A DNA stretch of 64,000 bases from Bacillota bacterium (GTDB lineage: Bacteria > Bacillota > Clostridia > Oscillospirales > Ethanoligenentaceae). The notes below the pieces were generated by a model. That model had not been told where the DNA came from and did no database searches. It saw only the letters and a list, made by a program, of their open reading frames with translations. Location of the stretch: assembly GCA_023391835.1 (NCBI GenBank), contig JAEWAE010000069.1, positions 8,471 to 72,470 on the forward strand. The letters run 5' to 3'. This document shows positions 39,492-47,818 of the stretch, piece after piece. The stretch's first letter is position 1. Every line of letters starts with the position of its first letter. Position numbers and translations under genes: made by a program.

Positions 39492-41603
39492 ATGGAAAAT
39501 ATTATTGGTAGAAAACTTGACGGGCGCTATGAGATTCAGGAAATCATCGGTGTCGGCGGCATGGCCATCGTGTATAAGGCCTATGACAGCATCGACGATC
39601 GGGTCGTGGCGGTCAAGGTCCTCAAGGATGAATTCCTCGCCAACGAGGATTTCAAGCGACGGTTCAAAAATGAATCCAAGGCCATCTCCGTGCTCTCGCA
39701 TCCCAATATCGTCAAAGTATACGATGTGAGCTTCGGCGAAAAGATGCAGTATATCGTCATGGAGTACATCGACGGTATCACCCTGAAAGAATATATCGAC
39801 CAGCAGAAGGTGCTCACGTGGAAAGAGACGGTGCATTTCACCGTCCAGATTCTGCGGGCGCTGGAGCATGCCCACGCCCGTGGCATCGTCCATCGGGATA
39901 TCAAGCCGCAGAATATCATGATGCTGGAGGACGGCACCATCAAGGTGGCCGATTTCGGCATCGCCCGCATCGTCAACAGCGAGACCCGCACCATCACCGA
40001 CAAGGCCATCGGGTCGGTGCATTATATCAGCCCCGAGCAGGCCCGCGGCGACAAGACCGACGAGAAATCCGACATCTATTCGGTGGGCGTGATGATGTAC
40101 GAGATGCTCACCGGCTCGCTGCCCTTTGAGTCGGATAATGCCGTGTCAGTGGCCATTATGCAGATGCAGCAGAGCCCCCGCCGCCCGCGGGAGCTCAATG
40201 ACAAGATCCCCGAGGGGCTGGAGGATATCACCCTGCGGGCCATGCAAAAAGACCCGGCCGACCGTTACGCGTCGGCGGCGGATATGCTGGCCGACATTGA
40301 GCGTTTCAAGAATAACCCGAGCATCCGCTTCGAGTATAAATATTTCGTCGACGAGAGCCCGACCAAATACGTCGATGCCATCAGCAAGGTCAAGGCGGCC
40401 GACAGCCCCGCGGCGGAGCCGCAGCCCCGGCGCAAAAAGAAGACCGCCGTCATTCCCAAGCTCACGGCCATCGCGGGCGCGCTGGTGCTGGTGGTGCTCG
40501 TGGTGGTGCTCGCCGCTCTCTTTAAATCCGGCTTTTTCGGCGGCCGCACCCAGGATGTGACGGTGCCCGACCTGGTGGGGCAGAATTATAACGACGTGCG
40601 CGCCAACCCCACCTATGCCTCCAAATTCAAAATCACCCAGGAGACCACCCTCTACAGCGACACCGTCCCCAAAGATTCCATCATATCGCAAAACCCGGAA
40701 AAGGGCGCGGTGGTGAAGAAAAATTCCACCATCAAGGTCAAAGTGAGTCTCGGCCCCAATATGGTGACCATTCCCGACAATATCAACGGCATGGATGCCA
40801 CATCGGGCGAGCTGGCCCTTAAGCAGTTGGGGCTCCAGGTCTCGGAGTCGACACAGAACAGCGACTCCGTCGCCAAGGGCACCATCATCAGCATCGACCC
40901 GCCCAGCGGCACCCAGGTCAAAGCCGGCTCCACCGTGGCCGTGGTCGTCAGCGCCGGGGTCAGTCAGGCCACAGTGCCCGATCTGTCGCAGGTGGCAGAG
41001 ACCGCCGCCCAGGGCGCCATCGAGAAGGCGGGCCTCAAAGCGGGCAGCATCACAGAGGATTACAGCGACACGGTGGCGGTGGGCAAGCTCATCAAGCAGA
41101 CGCCGTCTGCTGGTACTATGGCGGATAAAAACACCACCGTTTCGGCCGTTTACAGCAAAGGCCCGCAGCCTGCGTCGTCGACGGCACCTTCCACACCGAG
41201 CACAAGCAGTCTGCCGGACGTGACGAGTCAGTTTGATTCGGCGGCGCAGAAGCAGTTGGCGGCATACACGGTGCAGACAATGAGACAGGATGGGTATGCC
41301 AGCGGCTATGTATATAAGCAGGACCCCAGTGGAGGCTCACAATTAATTCCTTCAAAATCGACTACGATAACTCTTTACGAAGGAAATGGAAATGCGGATT
41401 CTTGGGCAAAATCGCAGAAGCTTTCTGATGTTGTCAGTAAGTTGTCTAGCCGTGGGTTTACTGCGGGTAAGATAGTCGATGCGAGTGGCAATAAAATAGA
41501 TTCCGCTAATTATAGCAATTATACAGTGACCGACACGACAACGGAAAGTGATGGTGTCACTTTGGACATTACGGCACAGTCAAACGCAACTGGAAAGCCA
41601 TAA
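39492..41603 (+). CDS. prkC: Membrane Ser/Thr kinase with PASTA repeats (PrkC/Stk type)
   Basis: 703 aa. Kinase domain (about 9-265; GVGGMAIVYKAYD, HRDIKPQNIM, DFGIARI, SPEQARGDKTDEKSDIYSVG), one membrane helix near 318-340, then three clear PASTA repeats (about 355-560) and a fourth divergent one after a Ser/Thr/Pro linker, plus a unique tail. It senses muropeptide or lipid II and controls germination, wall and translation factors in relatives. The last ~370 bp (about 41230-41603) are strongly AT-shifted relative to the rest. GTG 39489 one codon earlier is possible. Confidence 0.95.
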   Translation: MENIIGRKLDGRYEIQEIIGVGGMAIVYKAYDSIDDRVVAVKVLKDEFLANEDFKRRFKNESKAISVLSHPNIVKVYDVSFGEKMQYIVMEYIDGITLKEYIDQQKVLTWKETVHFTVQILRALEHAHARGIVHRDIKPQNIMMLEDGTIKVADFGIARIVNSETRTITDKAIGSVHYISPEQARGDKTDEKSDIYSVGVMMYEMLTGSLPFESDNAVSVAIMQMQQSPRRPRELNDKIPEGLEDITLRAMQKDPADRYASAADMLADIERFKNNPSIRFEYKYFVDESPTKYVDAISKVKAADSPAAEPQPRRKKKTAVIPKLTAIAGALVLVVLVVVLAALFKSGFFGGRTQDVTVPDLVGQNYNDVRANPTYASKFKITQETTLYSDTVPKDSIISQNPEKGAVVKKNSTIKVKVSLGPNMVTIPDNINGMDATSGELALKQLGLQVSESTQNSDSVAKGTIISIDPPSGTQVKAGSTVAVVVSAGVSQATVPDLSQVAETAAQGAIEKAGLKAGSITEDYSDTVAVGKLIKQTPSAGTMADKNTTVSAVYSKGPQPASSTAPSTPSTSSLPDVTSQFDSAAQKQLAAYTVQTMRQDGYASGYVYKQDPSGGSQLIPSKSTTITLYEGNGNADSWAKSQKLSDVVSKLSSRGFTAGKIVDASGNKIDSANYSNYTVTDTTTESDGVTLDITAQSNATGKP

Positions 41604-41604
41604 T

Positions 41605-42501
41605 ATGTGCACAGGTCTCATCGTCAAAGCCACCGCCGGTTTCTATTATGTGCAGAGCGGGGGCGGCCGGGTGGAGTGCCGCGCAAGGGGGATATTCCGC
41701 AGAGAGGGAATATCCCCCCTTGTGGGTGACCGGGTGCGCATCACCGTGCAGGGGGAGCAGGGCACGGTGGAAGAGATACTACCCCGCCGCAACCGGCTTG
41801 CCCGCCCCGCCGTCGCCAATGTGACCCGTCTGGTCGTCGTCGCCTCGGCGGCCGACCCGGCCCCGGTGCTTTTTACCCTCGACAAGCTCACGGCCATCGC
41901 CGTGCATGCGGGCATCGAGCCGGTGATGGTCTTTTCCAAGTCAGACCTCGGCGCGGCGGAGGATTTCGCGGCCCTTTACCGCCCGGCGGGCTTCGCGGCC
42001 TTTGCCGTCAGCAGCCGCACGGGGGCGGGGGTCGAGGCTCTGCGCGCCGCGCTGGGGGCGGGGCTCAATGTTTTCACCGGCAATTCCGGCGTGGGCAAAT
42101 CGAGCCTGCTCAACTGCCTTTGCCCGGGGCTTGCGCTTGCCACAGGGGCGGTCAGCCGCCGGCTGGGCCGCGGCCGCCACACCACCCGGGTGGTGGAACT
42201 TTTCCCGCTGGGGGAGGAGCCAGATGCCTGGGTGGCCGATACGCCGGGCTTTTCGTCGCTTGATATCGAGCAGGGCCAGATCATCCGGCGGGAAGAGCTG
42301 CCCGGGGTCTTTCCGGAATTCACGCCCTTTTTGGGCCGGTGCCGGTTTGACGACTGCACCCATGTGTGCGAGCCGGGCTGCGCCGTGCGGGCGGCCGTCG
42401 AGCGGGGGGATATTCCCGCCGCCCGCCATGAAAGCTACTGCCGGATGATGGAAGAGGCCCGCGCGCTCAAAGAGTGGGATCTGCCGGAGCAAAAGCCGTG
42501 A
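41605..42501 (+). CDS. rsgA: Ribosome small subunit GTPase RsgA
   Basis: 298 aa. N-terminal OB fold, circularly permuted GTPase with SKSD before GNSGVGKSSLLN, DTPGFSSL, and the C-terminal zinc site CRFDDCTHVCEPGC. It acts in 30S maturation. It starts one base after the kinase stop. In B. subtilis rpe follows; here thiN does. Confidence 0.95.
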   Translation: MCTGLIVKATAGFYYVQSGGGRVECRARGIFRREGISPLVGDRVRITVQGEQGTVEEILPRRNRLARPAVANVTRLVVVASAADPAPVLFTLDKLTAIAVHAGIEPVMVFSKSDLGAAEDFAALYRPAGFAAFAVSSRTGAGVEALRAALGAGLNVFTGNSGVGKSSLLNCLCPGLALATGAVSRRLGRGRHTTRVVELFPLGEEPDAWVADTPGFSSLDIEQGQIIRREELPGVFPEFTPFLGRCRFDDCTHVCEPGCAVRAAVERGDIPAARHESYCRMMEEARALKEWDLPEQKP

Positions 42502-42538
42502 ATCCGGCGGGATGATTGCCTGTGGGGGGTGTGTGTGA

Positions 42539-43174
42539 GTGGAAAGATGCGTGATCGTGCTGTCGGGCCCCATGGGTGACTACGCGCGGGTGCGGGGGCT
42601 TTTTCGCCCGGATGATTTCGTGATATGCGCCGACGGGGGGCTTGTGCACGCCCGGGCGCTGGGCCTCGCCGTGCGGATGCTGGTGGGCGACTTGGATTCG
42701 CTGGGCACACCGCCGCCCGACGGGGTGCCGGTGCTGCGTTTCCCGCCCGAAAAAGACGACACCGACACGCTGCTGGCCATCGACTGGGCGCTCGCGCAGG
42801 GCCGGCGGGATTTTCTGCTCGTCGGGGGGCTGCGGGGCCGGCTCGACCACACGGTGGCGAATTTTTCGGCGCTGCTGCATCTGTGCCGCGCCGGTGCGCA
42901 GGGCTTCATTGCCGACGGCGACAACGAGGCGCACATGCTGCTGAAGGGCACGATGAGTTTCCCCCGTCGGGAGGGCTGGTATATTTCGGCCTTCCCCTTC
43001 GAGAGGGAGGCATGCGGCGTCACCGAGCGGGGGCTCAAATACCCGCTGGAAGAGGCCGTGCTCCGCAACGACCGGGTGCTGGGGGTCAGCAACGAATTCA
43101 CCGACGCCCCGGCGGCGGAAATCACGGTGCGGCAGGGCCCGCTGCTCCTCATCCTGTCAAAAAAAGAAAAATAA
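42539..43174 (+). CDS. thiN: Thiamine pyrophosphokinase
   Basis: 211 aa, makes TPP from thiamine, linking to the riboswitch-controlled thiT. Motifs VICADGGLVHARALGL, VGDLDSLGTPP, KDDTDTLLAIDWAL and GGLRGRLDHTVANFS are typical. GTG start behind GGGGGGTG. The N-terminus is short, as in the YloS group. Confidence 0.92.
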   Translation: MERCVIVLSGPMGDYARVRGLFRPDDFVICADGGLVHARALGLAVRMLVGDLDSLGTPPPDGVPVLRFPPEKDDTDTLLAIDWALAQGRRDFLLVGGLRGRLDHTVANFSALLHLCRAGAQGFIADGDNEAHMLLKGTMSFPRREGWYISAFPFEREACGVTERGLKYPLEEAVLRNDRVLGVSNEFTDAPAAEITVRQGPLLLILSKKEK

Positions 43175-43280
43175 AAGCGGGTATGGCAAAAAGCCTTTAC
43201 AGGCGTTCCGTCTGTATTTTATGGCCGGAATGGCCGTAAAACCGTGCTTTTGGCCTCGTAAATTGCCCGTATGCGATAAA

Positions 43281-43327
43281 GGCTGTTGCAAAATGTATAG
43301 GTATGCATTTTGCAACAGCCCCTTTTT
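43281..43327 (+). terminator. Terminator after thiN, member of a hairpin repeat family
   Basis: A 15-bp perfect stem (GGCTGTTGCAAAATG / CATTTTGCAACAGCC), 10-base loop and CCTTTTT. A related hairpin with a GGCTGCCGTAAAATG arm occurs after pfkA at 57401-57443. Confidence 0.85.
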
Positions 43328-43450
43328 ATGCGTCTTTTGCGCACCAAACGCCCGCCCGCACATATACTGGTAGAAAAGGCGGCACTCCGGCTGGGCCGGT
43401 GGGCCGTACCGTGCGGCAAACCGCCGTCGGGCGGGAGGAGATGGTAAGGG

Positions 43451-43597
43451 ATGCGCAGAGGTTGCCGGGTCGTCCCGCTGGCGGCCATCTTTTTGGGCAT
43501 CGGCATATTGGCCACCTGCTTTTTCCCCGCGCAGTGGCTGGTGGTGCTAATTGCACTTGCCATTGTGGTGATCGGCGTGATCGGCCTGCGCTGCTGA
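43451..43597 (+). CDS. 48-aa hydrophobic membrane peptide upstream of spoVM
   Basis: Small frame with GGGAGGAG 11 nt and AAGGG directly before ATG 43451. It has a basic N-terminus (MRRGCRV) then two hydrophobic stretches (about 8-24 and 29-47: AAIFLGIGILATCFF, LVVLIALAIVVIGVIGL) and ends LRC. It stops 21 bp before spoVM, so it is probably co-transcribed with it. Unknown function; a forespore-membrane peptide is a reasonable guess. Confidence 0.6.
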   Translation: MRRGCRVVPLAAIFLGIGILATCFFPAQWLVVLIALAIVVIGVIGLRC

Positions 43598-43618
43598 AGA
43601 AAACCGGAGGGTTGCGAT

Positions 43619-43699
43619 ATGAAAGTGGTAGTCTGGAAAAGTCCGCGGTTCCTTCGCGGGCTGCTGCGCGCGATTTTCGGCATCAAAAAGGAAGACTGA
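43619..43699 (+). CDS. spoVM: Stage V sporulation protein SpoVM
   Basis: 26-aa amphipathic peptide that recognises the convex forespore membrane and anchors SpoIVA, the base layer of the spore coat. It begins MKVVVWKSPRFLRGLL and ends GIKKED, with the same length and residue pattern as B. subtilis SpoVM (K-P-F-L-G/R-R-A-G-K-D positions). GGAGG lies 8 nt before the ATG. The neighbourhood prkC-rsgA-thiN-spoVM-rpmB matches B. subtilis. A sporulation-type -10 candidate CATATACT is at 43361-43368. SpoIVA is encoded 2 kb downstream. Confidence 0.93.
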   Translation: MKVVVWKSPRFLRGLLRAIFGIKKED

Positions 43700-43735
43700 G
43701 CTTTTCTTACATAGGGCCCCGGGGTGGGGATTGGA

Positions 43736-43764
43736 CGGCTGCCGGCTGGCGGCCGCTTTTTTTT
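43736..43764 (+). terminator. Terminator after spoVM
   Basis: Stem CGGCTGCC / GGCGGCCG with a GGCT loop and one G-U pair, followed by C and eight T. Confidence 0.85.
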
Positions 43765-44017
43765 ATGCCCGCCCCCACTTCACAACCACCCGGAAAAGCC
43801 GGGGGACACAGCCCAAACGCCTGCGAAGGCTCTTTGCGGGCGCGGCGGGATGATTTGTCGCACGACGGCCCCGTCCGGGATTTTGCGGGTTTTGGAATAT
43901 AGTCCCCCCCGGACAAATATATATGATAATGCGATACGTGCAAAAACCGCATGAAAGGGCGGGGTCGCCCCCGCCGTTTATCGCCGCCTGCGCGACAGCA
44001 AAAAAGGAGAGATTCAC
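43765..44017. other. Gene-free leader before the SPOCS-LysM gene
   Basis: About 250 bp without a credible gene. An AT-rich island (ACAAATATATATGATAAT, about 43913-43930) near the 3' part could hold a promoter, but no vegetative -35 is correctly placed, so a sporulation sigma factor may be used. This is tentative. Confidence 0.4.
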
Positions 44018-45604
44018 ATGGATCTGACGGTTGCCAGGGAAACCGTGCGCATGTCCCGGCCGGTTTTCGACACTTCCGCCGACCATCCCATGGATTGCGA
44101 CATCGTGGTGCCGGATTACTGCCCCGACATCGCGCGCGTCCTGCGGACGGAGGCGGCCGCCTCGGTGGATTCCACCACGTTGGATTCCGGCCGCCTGACA
44201 GTGACCGGCACATTCAGCATCCGGGTCGTCTATATCCCGGAAAATTCCCGCAACGTGCGCTGCGTGCCGTATGAGACGGCTTTCAGCCACACCTTTGACC
44301 TCAAGGACCCCTGCGAACGGGCCTACACCCAGGCGGGCGCCCGAGTGGTCTTTGCCAACTGCCGCCCCGTGGGGCCGCGGCGGCTGCAGATCCGCGCGTC
44401 ACTCGCCGTGTCGGTCAAGGCCTGGTGCGAGCAGGAAAGCGAATTCCTCACCGGATGCGACAACGGGGAAGTGGAAACGCGGCTGCGCCCGGTGAAGGTG
44501 AGCGGCTTTGTGGGCGCCGCGGAGCGGCAGTTCGACGTCAGCGAGGAACTGGAGGTCCCGGCGAACAAACCGCCCGTCTCTGCCGTCATCCACAGCCGGG
44601 CGGCCGCGGTGCTTCAGGACTGCAAACTTATCCACAACAAAATCATCGCCAAGGGCGAGGTGCTTCTCAAGACCCTCTACGCCTGCGATTCCGAGGATGA
44701 CGGGGCCGGCCGGCTCGAAGTGGCCGAACACTCCATCCCCATCAGCCAGATCCTCGACATGGACGGCGTGGAGGAAGACTGTGGCTGCGACGCCGATTTT
44801 ATCCCCGGCCCCGTGCAGGCGGAAGTGCGGGAAGACGGCAACGGCGAGAACCGCATCCTCACGGTGCATCTGATCGTCACCGCCTCCGCCCGGGCTTACC
44901 GCACACAGGAAATCGCCGTGGTCACCGATGCCTTCAGCCCCCGCTACGAGATGCAGATGGAAACCAAGCCTTTCACCGCCACCCATGTGGTGGACCGGCT
45001 CCACCTCAACGACATGGTGCGCCAGACGGTCGACCTGCCGGATACGACCCTCAATGCCCTCACCGACTGCGATGCCAGCGCCCAGGTCAAGGAAAACCGC
45101 TTCGACGCCGACGGCCTGCACATCACCGGCGACCTGACGCTCACGTTCACCGGCGTCGACGACACGGGGGGGCCTGTTTCCGCCGAACGCACGGTCCCCT
45201 TTGAGATGCGGGAAGAATTTAAGGGTGACGGCAGCAGCCCCACCTGCGAGCCGCGGGTCAAGGTGCTCAGCGTCAACGCCGGGCTTTCCGGGCCCAACCG
45301 GGTGGATGCGCGCGCAGAATGCGAGGTAAACGCCCTCATTATGGGCACCGAGACCGGCAACTCCGTGTCGGATATGGCCGTCGACGAGGAAAAACCGGCC
45401 GAATCGACCCCAGCCCGCACGCTGACGCTCTATTTCGCCGACGAGGGCGAAAGCCTGTGGAATATCGCCAAGCGGTACCGCACCCCGGTGGAGGCGGTCA
45501 AGCGGGAAAACGACCTGGAAGACGACACGCTGCCCGCCCGGAGCATGCTGCTCATCCCCCGCGAGCGCGCCCCGCGCGCCGCCAAAAAGGCGGACGGCGC
45601 GTGA
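44018..45604 (+). CDS. SPOCS (DUF3794) and LysM domain spore coat assembly protein
   Basis: 528 aa. Three SPOCS-type beta domains (about 35-150, 170-280, 310-430), each with C-P-D-I/T-like stretches such as MDCDIVVPDYCPDIARVL and VVDRLHLNDMVRQTVDLPD, and a C-terminal LysM (about 466-515: LTLYFADEGESLWNIAKRYRTPVEAVKRENDL...MLLIP). This clostridial architecture is predicted to join the coat to cortex peptidoglycan, like SafA/SipL. C. difficile SipL binds SpoIVA through its LysM domain, and spoIVA is the next gene. AAAAAAGGAGAG precedes the ATG. Confidence 0.9.
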   Translation: MDLTVARETVRMSRPVFDTSADHPMDCDIVVPDYCPDIARVLRTEAAASVDSTTLDSGRLTVTGTFSIRVVYIPENSRNVRCVPYETAFSHTFDLKDPCERAYTQAGARVVFANCRPVGPRRLQIRASLAVSVKAWCEQESEFLTGCDNGEVETRLRPVKVSGFVGAAERQFDVSEELEVPANKPPVSAVIHSRAAAVLQDCKLIHNKIIAKGEVLLKTLYACDSEDDGAGRLEVAEHSIPISQILDMDGVEEDCGCDADFIPGPVQAEVREDGNGENRILTVHLIVTASARAYRTQEIAVVTDAFSPRYEMQMETKPFTATHVVDRLHLNDMVRQTVDLPDTTLNALTDCDASAQVKENRFDADGLHITGDLTLTFTGVDDTGGPVSAERTVPFEMREEFKGDGSSPTCEPRVKVLSVNAGLSGPNRVDARAECEVNALIMGTETGNSVSDMAVDEEKPAESTPARTLTLYFADEGESLWNIAKRYRTPVEAVKRENDLEDDTLPARSMLLIPRERAPRAAKKADGA

Positions 45605-45746
45605 AAGCTCCCCGGCGGCAATCCGGCTGATTGCGAAAGCAGCATCCGCCGCCAAGGCACAGGCGCAATATCCGGCGGGGCGCGCCCCGCCCGCCCGGGG
45701 TCCCGCCGCAATCGGCACATCACGATCCGACAAGGAGGAGAAAGGC

Positions 45747-47225
45747 ATGGACAGCCGCAGCATCTATCAGGATATTGCGCAGCGTACCGACGGCGATATC
45801 TATATCGGAGTCGTGGGGCCGGTGCGCACGGGCAAGTCGACCTTCATCAAGCGATTCATGGAAAACCTCGTGCTCCCGAATATCGAGAATACCTATAAGA
45901 AGGAGCGCGCCACCGACGAGCTCCCCCAGAGCGCAGCCGGCCGCACCATCATGACCACCGAGCCGAAATTCATCCCCAACGAGGCGGTGGAGGTCACGCT
46001 CGGCGACAACGCCAAATTCCGCGTACGCATGATCGACTGCGTGGGCTACATCGTGCCCAGCGCCCTGGGCTATATTGAGAATGACAATCCCCGTATGGTG
46101 ATGACCCCTTGGTTCGACAAGGAAATTCCCTTCAACATGGCGGCCGAGATCGGCACCCGCAAGGTCATCACCGAGCATTCCACCATCGGGCTGGTGGTCA
46201 CCACCGACGGCAGCATCGGCGACATCCCCCGCGAAGAATATGCCGAGGCCGAGGAGCGGGTCGTAAACGAGCTCAAGGAAATCCACAAGCCCTTCGTCAT
46301 CCTGCTCAACTGCGTCGACCCGGCCGCCGACGGGGCCAAGGCCCTGCGGGCCGAGATGGAGCAGAAATACAACGTGCCGGTGATGCCGGTCAACTGCCTG
46401 GAGCTGGGCGAAAACGAAATCCGCGGCATCATCGAGACGGTGCTTTTCGAGTTCCCCGTCAAGGAAATCGGCGTCGACCTGCCCGACTGGATCGCCACCC
46501 TTGACACCGGCCACTGGCTGCATGCGTCGCTTTACGACAGCATCCGCGCCGCGGCGGGCGACGTGTCCCGTATCCGGGAGGTGCGCAACGTCCTCACGGG
46601 CATCCAGAATAACGAGCATGTGCAGGATGTCAAGCTCGATAGCGTCGACCTGGGCCGCGGCACTGCGGGCATCACGCTCAGCGTGCGCCCGGGGCTATTT
46701 TACAAGGTGCTGGGCGAGACGACGGGGCTGGAAATCCAGAGCGAGAGCGACCTCATCGAGCAGATCACCGACCTGGCGCAGGCCAAGAGGGAATACGACA
46801 AGGTGCGCAACGCGCTAGACGAGGTGCGCGCCACCGGTTACGGCATCGTCATGCCCACCGTCGACGAGCTGACCCTCGAAAAGCCCGAGATCGTCAAGCA
46901 GGGCGGCCGCTTCGGGGTGCGGCTCAAGGCGAGCTCCGAATCCATCCACATGCTCAAATGCCACGTGGTCACCGAGGTCAATCCGCTGGTGGGCTCCGAG
47001 CGGCAGTCGGAAGAGCTGGTCGACTATCTGCTCAAGGGATTTGAAGACAATCCCGATAAAATATGGGAATCGAACATATTCGGCAAATCGCTCCACGAGC
47101 TGGTCACCGAGGGGCTGCACAACAAGCTCTATCACATGCCCGTCGATGCGCGGGAAAAGCTGCAGGAAACTCTCGAACGCATCATCAACGAGGGCTGCGG
47201 CGGGCTTATCTGCATCATTCTCTGA
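45747..47225 (+). CDS. spoIVA: Stage IV sporulation protein A (coat morphogenetic ATPase)
   Basis: 492 aa. P-loop GPVRTGKST at residues 24-32, then KRFMENLVLPNI and the family's Walker-B-like MIDCVGYIVPSALGY. The C-terminal end (EGCGGLICIIL) is the membrane/SpoVM-binding tip. It polymerises on the forespore surface by ATP hydrolysis. CAAGGAGGAG precedes the ATG. Confidence 0.98.
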   Translation: MDSRSIYQDIAQRTDGDIYIGVVGPVRTGKSTFIKRFMENLVLPNIENTYKKERATDELPQSAAGRTIMTTEPKFIPNEAVEVTLGDNAKFRVRMIDCVGYIVPSALGYIENDNPRMVMTPWFDKEIPFNMAAEIGTRKVITEHSTIGLVVTTDGSIGDIPREEYAEAEERVVNELKEIHKPFVILLNCVDPAADGAKALRAEMEQKYNVPVMPVNCLELGENEIRGIIETVLFEFPVKEIGVDLPDWIATLDTGHWLHASLYDSIRAAAGDVSRIREVRNVLTGIQNNEHVQDVKLDSVDLGRGTAGITLSVRPGLFYKVLGETTGLEIQSESDLIEQITDLAQAKREYDKVRNALDEVRATGYGIVMPTVDELTLEKPEIVKQGGRFGVRLKASSESIHMLKCHVVTEVNPLVGSERQSEELVDYLLKGFEDNPDKIWESNIFGKSLHELVTEGLHNKLYHMPVDAREKLQETLERIINEGCGGLICIIL

Positions 47226-47238
47226 GACAGGCGCACAT

Positions 47239-47278
47239 TTAAAAGCCCCGCGATCTTCAGATCGCGGGGCTTTTAAAC
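47239..47278. terminator. Bidirectional terminator between spoIVA and rpmB
   Basis: Perfect 18-bp stem (TTTAAAAGCCCCGCGATC / GATCGCGGGGCTTTTAAA) with loop TTCA. It has A and T tracts on both sides and can end both convergent transcripts. Confidence 0.95.
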
Positions 47279-47301
47279 CGTGCCGACAGGTAAGAGGGCG
47301 G

Positions 47302-47490
47302 TCACACCGCGCGGGTCACCTTGTTGGAGCGAAGGCATCTTGTGCATACGTAAATATGACGAGGAGTACCTTCCACGAGCGCTTTGACACGCATGATGTT
47401 CGGCTTGTAGGTCCGGTTGGAACGCCGGTGGGAATGGGAAACCTTAATGCCGAAAGAGACGCCTTTGCCGCAGATATCGCACTTGGCCAT
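47302..47490 (-). CDS. rpmB: 50S ribosomal protein L28
   Basis: 62 aa, zinc form with CDIC (residues 4-7) and CTRC near the C-terminus, and SHSHRRSNRTYKPN. It converges on spoIVA. Being the zinc-dependent C+ type, it may have a zinc-free paralogue elsewhere. AAGGAGG lies before the start. Confidence 0.97.
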   Translation of the reverse strand: MAKCDICGKGVSFGIKVSHSHRRSNRTYKPNIMRVKALVEGTPRHIYVCTRCLRSNKVTRAV

Positions 47491-47536
47491 CTATCTTTAC
47501 CTCCTTGCGAATTGTCAAAACTCCATAACATACAGT

Positions 47537-47565
47537 ATCTTATCAGAAACGGGGCATAAATGCAA
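47537..47565 (-). promoter_or_regulatory. Promoter of rpmB
   Basis: Minus strand -35 TTGCAT (47560-47565), 17-bp spacer, -10 TAAGAT (47537-47542), giving a leader of about 40 bases. Confidence 0.75.
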
Positions 47566-47725
47566 GCCTTTTCGCAAAATTCGTACTGTGCGGCGGCTGA
47601 ATCCGGCCCATCGGGCGGCATCGGGGCACAGAGGCCGCGGCGGGGCAAAGCGCACAGCCCCGTCCGCCGCGCGGCCGCCCGAACGGGGGAATTGCACAAA
47701 TTCCGGCGCGGAGGGGAAAAACCGT
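47566..47725. other. Spacer between divergent rpmB and hprK promoters
   Basis: No gene seen. Together with the flanking promoters it makes up the roughly 330-bp divergent region between rpmB and hprK. Confidence 0.5.
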
Positions 47726-47754
47726 TTGAAAGAGGCCCCGTTTTGGCATATAAT
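47726..47754 (+). promoter_or_regulatory. Promoter of hprK
   Basis: -35 TTGAAA (47726-47731), 17-bp spacer, consensus -10 TATAAT (47749-47754). Confidence 0.92.
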
Positions 47755-47818
47755 GAATATTGACCGGCAGGCTCCGTGCCGCCGGATGTGAATCAAAACG
47801 GAACAGGGAGGGGATCGG

